From Vitellaria paradoxa (taxonomy: Eukaryota > Streptophyta > Magnoliopsida > Ericales > Sapotaceae), in assembly GCA_019916065.1 (NCBI GenBank), contig CM034241.1, positions 16,049,228 to 16,113,227 of the forward strand: DNA of 64,000 nucleotides. The letters are read 5' to 3'. Position numbers and translations under genes: made by a program. This document shows, piece by piece, positions 56,355 to 64,000 of this stretch. The notes beneath the pieces were generated by a model. It had not been told where the DNA came from and made no database searches. It saw nothing but the letters and a program-made list of their open reading frames with translations. How positions within the stretch are numbered: the stretch's first letter is position 1; each line of letters opens with the position of its first letter.

Positions 56355-59300
56355 AATGCCTTCAACAATTTAGCATAAAGGAGATTTGTTTAATTATGTC
56401 AAGTAGAGGTATACTGACTTTTACTTGTTTAAATACCTCTAGATCTCTGCAGCCTAAGCTTCCTTCTTACTTTTTATCAACCTTTAAGGAAAAGATGCTT
56501 TAGGGACGTATCCCTTGATGTAACCACCAGTTCTTCTTCCACTATCTTCTTCTTTTCTTCTTCCACAACCTTTTCAATTTCTTGCTCGTCCTCTATCAGA
56601 TATATCTGGTCATCCGTCTTTAATTGATCTTCCACTTTCCATTTTGGTTCTAACTCTTCCTTGGGCTCAGCCACTGATTGAGCACATATAATGTTATTTC
56701 ATCATGATTTTACAATGGGTTTTAAGTGTTTTATCTACGTAAATCTCATAAGTTATGATGAAGCGAGTTGATTTGCATATTTGTTGATGTTTACAGGTGT
56801 TTTGTGATCAAATTGAGGAGGAAAGAAGCAAACATAAGCTGAATAAGCAAGAAGATGAAAATATAGCTGAGGATGCACCTGATGGGCGCCCCACCCTAAA
56901 TCAGGTGGGTACCTGCCGAGAGGTGTTTTTGGAGAAAAGTCTCAAGTCTCAGAGGAATTTAGTTGAGCAGCTAGTGGAGGCTACCCACGGGCGCCCCTCA
57001 ATGCCCACGGGCGCCCCACCCTTAATCAGATGGGTGCCTACCGAGGGGAGGTTTTGGAGCTGTTTCATTGAAGACCATATCAAACACCTTGGACAGTTAG
57101 GCCACAGGTGCCCCACATCAACCATGGGCGCCCATCGCCTTTGACTTTTGTTTTCTTTATGTAAAGTGATGTACCCCTTATGCCTTTCATTGTAGCCATA
57201 TATAAAGGGGATTTTCAGATTAGGTTCGAGGGAGCTTTTTACATACTTGCTTTTCTTTTCTTTTCAGTTTTACATAGCCTAGACTAGATTAGGGTTTTTC
57301 TTTTGGATTGAAGCTTTCAAGTATTCTTTTGGATTATCATTCTCAAACATTCATCAAATTAGGGTTTGGATTGGAAGCTTTGAATCGATAGTAGTTCTTC
57401 TTGAATACAGATAAGTTGCTTTGCATTTAACTATTTCAATTCCAAGTTTAAAGTTCAGATTTATTTCATATTTCTTTTCGTTCCTTTAGTCTTCAACATC
57501 TTCTTTTTGTTTTCTCTTTTCGTTTTACGTTAATGGATGATTTACAAGTTTGTTTTTCTCTTCAATGTTCACGTATGTTAGGCTAGGGTTTATTTTTGGC
57601 TTCAAATCATTGAAAGTAGTGTGGTAGTTTGGTGAATTTGAACATGAAAGAATATTTTTAATTGAAATATCTTTTAATCTCTAAATGGATTCTCATAGTA
57701 AGCTAGGGTTCTTTCGAAACCTACTCACCCGTGTTACAACCATAGTTTGGTTGCACTTGTGCACACTAAGTGTTTGGTTCAATGTCCCGGTGAGTTAGAC
57801 TCTTATTTTCCAGAACCTAAATTTGGTTTACTTTTGAAATCAATCACCTGTGTTATAACCAAAGCTTGGTTACGATTGGCCACTCGTGCACACCAAGTGG
57901 TTGGTTCACTAACTTGGTGATTTGTAACCTATTTTCATAAAACCATAACTTGAGGTTTTCTTAAGAAATCGGTTCATCCGTGTTACAATCAAAACCTGGT
58001 TACGAGTTAACACTCATGTGTACTAGGTGTTCTATTCAATGTTCTGATGAGTCCGAAACTAATTTTAAAAGCCTCCGCTTACTTTGAGTTCCATAAATTA
58101 GGTTTTAATGAAATATCTTCCGACCTAGCAATGCATGTGTGATTGCTAGGTTGAGTTATCAATGCGTTTGAGTAAACCATCACTACCCACTACCGAATTT
58201 GGTTCGAAGCCAAGATTGTCTGAGTTATTTTATTTGTAGTATTTTTATCTTAATTTAGAACCACAATTCCTTCACTTCACCATTCTCAACCCAACCATAT
58301 TCAAACACCTTGTAAATCAAAATTAGTTTAAATTAACTTAGGTTCACCTACTAACTAAAGAGAACAAGTCTAGAGTTTTTAACAAAGCCCTCCCTGTGGA
58401 GATGACCTCGGTTCTCACCGAGTAAGACTACGACCACCCTCTTGCACTTGAGAGGTAGAACCCGAACACATTTCAGGGTCGGTCAGCCACCCTAGGGTGA
58501 ATGGTCTTATCAATAACTTTACCATTCCTAGGCATCATGACAGCTTTTATTTGCTCAAAATTATTTTTTGCACTAGAAGATCATTCAGCCTGATTTGCCT
58601 GGGCTACTGGATTTGATTGTGTTGACCAAGCAAATTGACCTTTCGGTAAAAAACTCAACACTTAAGTTTTAAGAGTCCGCTGACTCTTTATATCTTCCAT
58701 AACCCAATTGTTCTGCGCCCACAGTGTAGATTGTGTGGTCATGAACTACTAAAGTGTCTCTTCGGTGGACCTTTTATTGGGGAGAATATAAGTGTTATTT
58801 TGTGGCCCTACATTCTAAGACTATCCTAGGTGATGAAATGGAACTTGAGCCATAGGCGGAAGTGGGGCAATATGATATTACTAAAGCATTGGTGCCCTCT
58901 TGTTTCTCCAACCAAAGTTATGATGGTTCCCCTAAACTAGATTGTACGTCTCTGAATATGGGTTTTCCCCTTAATTAGGTCCCCGATATAGTGGACGGAA
59001 TTGATTGATAGCATGAACAAAAAGTTCACTAGGTTATTAATTCTGAACCACTTCTCTACAAATAGTATGGTCGGGCAGTTGTCCATACGATGTGTCTGAC
59101 TATCGTACACAAGGCAATAGACACTCACAACAGGTTCTTTGATGACAGTTGTGTCCTTCGTTATTTTCAAGGTTTCAACTTCTCTTGATAACGTAGCCAA
59201 TTTCACTTTGAGGTCATCAGATTCATTAAATTAGTGCACGCCTTTGCTTGATAAAATACTAGTAGCTTAGGTATGTTGAGGCCTTGTGGTGTCCCAATTC

Positions 59301-59983
59301 TGCGCATTTTTGGCTAGAAAGTCAAAAAACTCGTATGCCTGCTCTAGGGTTTTGTTGTAGAATTGCCTGGTACACATTGTTTCCACAAACTGTTTGAGTT
59401 ATGGCAACAATGATTCAAAAAAAATACTTACGAGATGCCATACTTCAAATTCGGGATGTAGGCAGGAGAGCAACAGAACTTTAAACCTTTCCCAACATTG
59501 GTAAAATGTCTCTCCTGGTTTTGGAACAAAGTTCAAAATTTGATGTTAGATGGTGTCAGTTCTATTTGGTGGGAAAATTTCCTTTAAGAACTTTGCCTAC
59601 AACTCATCCCATGTACGAATGGAATTCAGTTACAAAAACACAAACCACCAGGCTACCTTGTCCTTGAGTAAGAATGAGAAAAGTTTGAGAAAGACAAGGT
59701 CTATGGGACACCCTTAATCATTTATAGTCACACCTATATTCCAAAACTGAGTCCAATGATTGTACGAGTTCTCGAAATTTATACCATGAAAGGCATGCAA
59801 TAATTAGATCATGCCGGGCGTAAAATTAAAAGCTCGTTGTGTTTTTGGCTAGATAATATAGGACTCAAGTGTGTGCCTATCCAATTGTAAATAATCCCTC
59901 ATTGACCTCACAGGAGGTGCCTAAGGTCTTCCATCACTAACGCCTTGAATCTGGCCGTAAGCTCCGTTACTAATGTTTGCCAT
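56355..59983 (-). pseudogene. E4 gag, split by a solo LTR
   Basis: The start ATG is at 59983 (MANISNGAYGQIQGVSDGRP). Motifs: FHGINFENSYNHWTQF, LFSFLLKDKVAWWF, FYQCWERFKVLLSCLHPEFE and FVETMCTRQFYNKTLEQAYE. The knuckle CLVYDSQTHRMDNCP has Tyr in place of the second Cys. The frame reads PRVA up to the GCCAC duplication and continues EPKEELEPKWK beyond the solo LTR. An acidic EEEKKKIVEEE segment follows at 56540-56570. Confidence 0.82.
56675..58485 (+). mobile_element. Solo LTR in E4 gag, TSD gccac
   Basis: 1811 bp, starts TGATTGAGCACATATAATG and ends TTTCAGGGTCGGTCA. Target duplication GCCAC is perfect at 56670-56674 and 58486-58490. Its U5 end matches the E1-type LTRs, but the 5' end lacks the palindrome. 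Two roughly 125-bp units start near 56881 and 57005 (GGGCGCCCCACCCT, then ATCAG), and related TGTTACAACC blocks recur at 57733, 57851 and 57984. The apparent ORF at 56797-57144 is within this LTR and shows no domain. Confidence 0.94.
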
Positions 59984-60262
59984 TTCAGTGGTCAAGGGGG
60001 AAAAGATTTGAAGATCGACATAAAGATTTAAAGGTTCTAAGAGAGGTTATAAGAATTCAAAATGCTCTAATCTCACTGATTGACCCCGTTCCCAAACGCT
60101 CATAAGTAGTGAAAGAATACTCAAGGTAGTGTACAGAGTCTCGACAGCAGAATAACGTCCTGACACTTTTTTTTTTTTTTTTTGTGAAAAATAGTAGATG
60201 ATAAAACCTAATTACTCTAGAAAAAACATTTCATGGCTCCCCTAGCAATGGGGCAAAAAACT
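59984..60262 (-). other. E4 leader with primer site and poly(A) tract
   Basis: Contains a long T run (A on the element strand) near 60168-60183 and, at about 60238-60256, TCCCCTAGCAATGGGGCA, a degenerate match to the tRNA-Asp 3' end just inside the LTR boundary. This repeats the E1 and E2 layout. Confidence 0.65.
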
Positions 60263-61724
60263 TGAGCACTTAGAAAATATGAGACTAAAAATAACCCCTA
60301 AGTGCAAGGGTATACAGTGCAGTTTAACCCTAGCAAAACTAGGTATCGACTTCATAGGAAGCCTAAAGGATTTTTATTCCTAGAATTTTCTAAGTCTAAA
60401 TCTACTATGTATGTTGCGGAAAGTAAATCTTTAGATTTGAATTTGTTTTGAATTTTATTCTAAATCATGCAAAAGTAAACACCAAAACTTAAATCAAATC
60501 ACGTAAACACCAAACTACCTTAAGCAAAAAATTAAATTGACTCAACAGCAAGCAAACAACTTGAATATTCAAACTAAACAAACAAATCCTATTTTGTTGA
60601 CTAACAACCTAACATGCAACTAATAAACTAAACTAAAATAAGACAATAATCAACTAAACAAATGGCAAATAAAATAAAATAAAAAAACAATGAATAATTT
60701 TTAAAGATTTAAAAACAATAAACACAAATCTTAATCCAACCTATAAATCCAGGCAAATTCTCTATTTCATGATTCGATGTGATTTTATCTCGATTCAAAT
60801 TTCACATCAAGGAAAAAATAAATCGGAAGATGTTTTCTTGAAAACTTTTGTATTCCAAAACACAGTTTTAAAATCTCGTTTAGAATTATAAAATCAAAAA
60901 ATATTCTAATATTTCATTTTTGGTTCAAATCAACTTTAGTTATTTCAAAATTATTACAATGTTAAAATCAAAAAAAAAATTTTAGCGATTTTAGAGAATG
61001 TGAACAAGAAAACTTGTTTTTGAGAACTTTTGAAAGTAAATAAATATAGATCCAAAAAATATAGACCCATAAATGCAAGTTTTCACGTTGCATGCATGGA
61101 TTTACTCACATCTCATCATTTAACACGGATCCACCCATCATTGATTGGTTGGATCAAGAAAATAACCTAGCTTAGCATAATAAAAGTTAAGCAAGAATAA
61201 TAAATAAATGAGAGTAAGGGATAAGAAAAAAAATCCATATGTAAACTCCAAAAATAGAAGGTGTTGTGGAACCACTTGAAGAATCTATCTACAAAGCTTG
61301 AATATTTGTATTTGAATGGAAAAGAAATCTCAAGAAAGAAACTTTCTAAAATAACCTAGAAGCTTTCTAACTATAAACTAAAAAACTATATGAAAAACTA
61401 CATAGGGTTTCTGTACAAAAGAAGTATTTATGGAAACACAAAAGCCCTAGGCTAAATTAACAAAACATGGAATTATTGTGGTCGCAGCATCCTGATAGCA
61501 AGCTAGTGTCCCAACGCTGTTGGTATTTTGCTTTCTTTGTTCCACTTTGTTCCATACTTTGTCCTCTTACTCCTTTCTTGCTATCATTTCCATTATAATT
61601 CATGTACAAAAGAACATGACAATATAAGAATATAAATTAAATTAAATTAAACCAAATAAAATGAAATTTACTAAAAATAACAATGCAAAATAGAGTTTAT
61701 TATTACACTTTTTTAAGTGTAATC
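60263..61724 (-). repeat. E4 5' LTR (1462 bp)
   Basis: Minus-strand reading starts TGATTACACTTAAAAAAGTG (at 61724) and ends TCTAAGTGCTCA (at 60263). The terminal palindrome keeps its arms with a longer loop. Internal blocks (CCTAAGTGCAAGGGTATACA, AGGAAGCC and the CCCATCATTGATTGGTTGG region) align with other LTRs. Confidence 0.85.
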
Positions 61725-62861
61725 AATTTTTTTGTCGAAACAATGATAAAATATACTAAAAATTAGGATTGCAAATGAGTTTAGCAAAGTTTGGTGTTGT
61801 TTAGGCTTAGGTTGTTTGCGAAACGAGCCCTTCGCCTCCTCCTTTTTTTTTTTTTCGTTCAAGCTTGGATTGGTTTTAAATAAATGGGCTTGAGCAAGCC
61901 TTGAGTTGAACCAGAGTTATTTATGAATAACTCAGGTAATTTTTTTTATTATAGGAAAAGTTTTTATGATAATCAAGTTTGTTTTTACAAGTTGTAAGAA
62001 ATAACATTAACTTATTGCAATTTATATATTATATTTATGTATTTCCAATATAATTACTAGCATTTTGTAAAATCTACAAAACTCTATAAATCTCTACAAA
62101 ACCTTTTCACCTTAAACTATATAAATTTCTAAAAAATCTCTACAAATTTCTTTAAATTTATTTAAATCTCTATAAATCTTCACATTTCTATAAATTCCAA
62201 CAAATCTCTACAAATTCCAATGAAATCGCTACAAATTTCAAAAGGTTCTAACACGAAAAGTCAAAAACTATCTATCTGAATCCATTTGAACGAAGCCAAA
62301 AAGGTCCATTCAAATAGATTTTCACTATTCATCTCTACATTTTTATTTATTTATTTACTTTTTGTTAGTTGCACTCCAAACACCAAAAAAAAAAAAAATA
62401 CCCAAAACACATTTTAAACAAACTTGAAGAGCTCTAAATGTACCCCAAATTTAATCATCAATAGTAGCTTCCACTATTTGCATCATTTTAGGCTTTGTTA
62501 AGCATTTGATTTTTCTTGTTGAGAGATACTATAGTTCAAAATGAAAAGGCAGCCTAACCTAGAACAACAATCATGGTTTCTAGTCATTTTGTCCACTTTT
62601 CCTTAACAAAAATATTTACTTATCAAAAAAAAAAAAAGATGTTAGAAGTTTGTTTGTTTAAAATATCCTAAGGAACAACACCATACATCCTTAAGTTAGA
62701 AGTAAGTTTGTTTAAAATATCCTAAACTATGACTCACACATGCATTGAGTGCATGTGAACCATTATCAAGTTAGGACTTGATTCCTTTTAGTTTTGTGCT
62801 TAAACAATTTTATGGCAATTCAATGCATGTATTCTAGAATGTAATCTTCTTTATTTCCAAT
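61725..62861. other. No gene seen; AT-rich DNA with short repeats
   Basis: 62080-62260 is a degenerate short-period repeat of AAATCTCTACAAATT variants. 62641-62671 and 62695-62725 are a direct repeat of 31 bp with two differences, 54 bp apart. ACTTATCAAAAAAAAAA at 62617-62638 resembles a LINE tail without a visible body. Runs of T or A occur at 61843 and 62387. Confidence 0.55.
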
Positions 62862-64000
62862 TACTTGAATTATTAAGAAAAGTTCTTCTTGAGGGTGCAA
62901 AGCTTGTTGATTCCTACTATCAAGCTCGCAAGTTAACTTAGAATTCTCCAGTTTTGAGTCAAGATACCTTAAACGGAGCAAACGTGCACCATTGGTCACG
63001 ACACTTGACACACATAATCTCTTAGACACTAGTGACTTGTAGAAATAAACAGAATGATAATCCGAGTCCCAGTGTGCCCGTAGTACATTCAAGTAGTTTC
63101 AAGTTGGAAACTTGAAACTTAGATTTCTCAAGTTCGCATCAATACCCCAAACGGAGCAAACGTGCACCATTGGTCACGAAACTTGACACACACAGTCTCT
63201 TAAGCACTGGTGGAGAACGACACGACAATCTAGGTACTAGTGTATCTAAAGTACACCTAAATAGTTCTAAGTTGGAAACTTGAAACTTCGAATTCTCAAA
63301 TTTGAGTCAATACTTAAAATGGAGCAAACGTGCACCATTGGTTATGAAACTTGACACACACAATCTTGTAGGCAATACTGACATGAAAGAACAAATGGCA
63401 CAGCAACCTGAGTCAGAGTGCACTATAGTACACCTAATTAGTTTCAAGTTGAAAATTTAAAACATAGAATTCTCAAATTTGCAGTCAATACCTCAAACAA
63501 AGCAAACATGCATCATTGGTCACAAAACTTGGCACACAATTTCTTAGGCACTAGTGACTTGTAAGAATGAACGACACGATAATTCAAGTCCAAGTATCCC
63601 TATAGTACACCCGAGTAGTTTCATGTTTAAAATTTAATTTTACGTATTTCATTTTTCATTTTAAGTTTAATTTTGAAACTAATTGTTGTTTTATATATTT
63701 TCAGGTTTAGTATATATTATCTCTACTTCCAAACGAGAAGATATTTCTCTTTTCTTATTTTTTCATTTTGGTTGTAATATTTTAAATATTACAAACTAAT
63801 ATAATTTTTATTGGAATATCTACTTTTTAAAACTTCTTATAATATTAAATTCACTTTTGGGCCTCTATTATATGATTAGATTAATTTTGTTAATTAATTT
63901 TAAGAATATGATTACTGAAATTGATATAGATTATATACTGGCATTTATATGGGGATTTTTATAAAAGAAAATTGAAAAAAATGAGCATTGGTGATTGGCA
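62862..64000 (+). mobile_element. Second CACTA copy, internally deleted, running off the window
   Basis: 62862-62937 matches 21235-21310 of the CACTA transposase gene, in which TCCTACTATCAAGCTCGCAA is identical. It joins directly to tandem units starting at 62938, 63119, 63287 and 63474, homologous to the 178-bp array. 63640-64000 then matches the spacer 43500-43860. The transposase remainder and second gene are missing, so this is a non-autonomous derivative. Its 3' terminus should lie about 400 bp beyond the window. Confidence 0.8.
62938..63640 (+). repeat. Four-unit tandem array, homologous to 40903-43499
   Basis: Units share AGAATTCTC, GAGTCAATACC, GGAGCAAACGTGCACCATTG and TAGGCACTAGTGACTTGTA. 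Start spacings are 181, 168 and 187 bp, less regular than the first array. Confidence 0.85.

Larger units (their letters stand above)
50180..61724 (-). mobile_element. E4: second decayed Athila-like gypsy retrotransposon
   Basis: Reading leftwards: 5' LTR (60263-61724), primer site, leader, gag from 59983, protease, RT, RNase H, integrase ending at 50180. It is paralogous to E1 with the same gene order and closely similar protease and linker sequences. Solo LTRs at 53508-56036 and 56675-58485 split protease and gag. The 3' LTR is missing. Stops are abundant. Confidence 0.85.

Noticed and set aside
56797..57144. 115-codon ORF with GRPTLNQVGT-like repeats
   Set aside because: It lies inside the solo LTR at 56675-58485 and comes from its GGGCGCCCC repeats.

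Overview
This window looks like a piece of a large angiosperm genome, probably a dicot, in repeat-rich and probably heterochromatic DNA. Almost everything I can identify is a transposable element or its debris. There are L1-type LINEs with plant DUF4283/zinc-knuckle ORF1 and zf-RVT ORF2 domains, Ty3/gypsy elements of the Athila/Tat type primed by tRNA-Asp, a CACTA (En/Spm) transposon with Tnp2, DUF4218, DUF4216 and a Ptta/En/Spm second gene, and a plant 'Transposase_32' gene. I see no rRNA, tRNA, CRISPR or bacterial-style operon. The only possible host exon is a 139-bp stub at the left edge.

Layout. 1-889: possible exon stub, then LTR-like sequence. 890-7117: a full-length LINE (LINE-A, +) with a 16-bp target duplication. 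7134-17705: a decayed Athila-like gypsy element (E1, minus) with gag, protease, RT, RNase H and integrase. Two solo LTRs interrupt it (9930-11334 and 13524-15377), each with a perfect 5-bp duplication; its own 5' LTR is 16167-17705. 17706-21128: a coiled-coil pseudogene and a minus-strand Transposase_32 pseudogene. 21129-44259: a CACTA transposon (+). It carries E2, a pol-less LTR element (24628-36539, minus, TSD caagc) which itself holds two LINE insertions (26378-29308 and 33287-34466). It also carries a LINE fragment in an intron (37015-37722), two solo LTRs (38874-40619 and 40995-42520) and a 178-bp tandem array. 44260-49830: diverged LTR debris and a plus-strand gypsy remnant. 50180-61724: a second decayed Athila-like element (E4, minus) interrupted by two solo LTRs (53508-56036 and 56675-58485). 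62862-64000: the start of a deleted CACTA relative carrying the same tandem array.

The nesting gives a relative order: CACTA first, E2 inside it, LINEs inside E2. In E1, gag and pol existed before the solo LTRs landed. Most reading frames are broken by TGG to TAG/TGA and CAG/CAA to stop changes, the transitions expected from long-term cytosine methylation. The exception is LINE-B (26536-29308), whose RT-containing frame is fully open.

No host pathway operates here. What stands out is structural RNA or DNA signals that recur in independent copies: a 3' hairpin at fixed distance from the LINE poly(A), a palindrome at the LTR 5' terminus, compensating LTR stem-loops, variable-copy 133-136-bp LTR repeats, and the nucleosome-sized array inside the CACTA family. 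Domain calls are by reading the protein sequence; no database search was possible.
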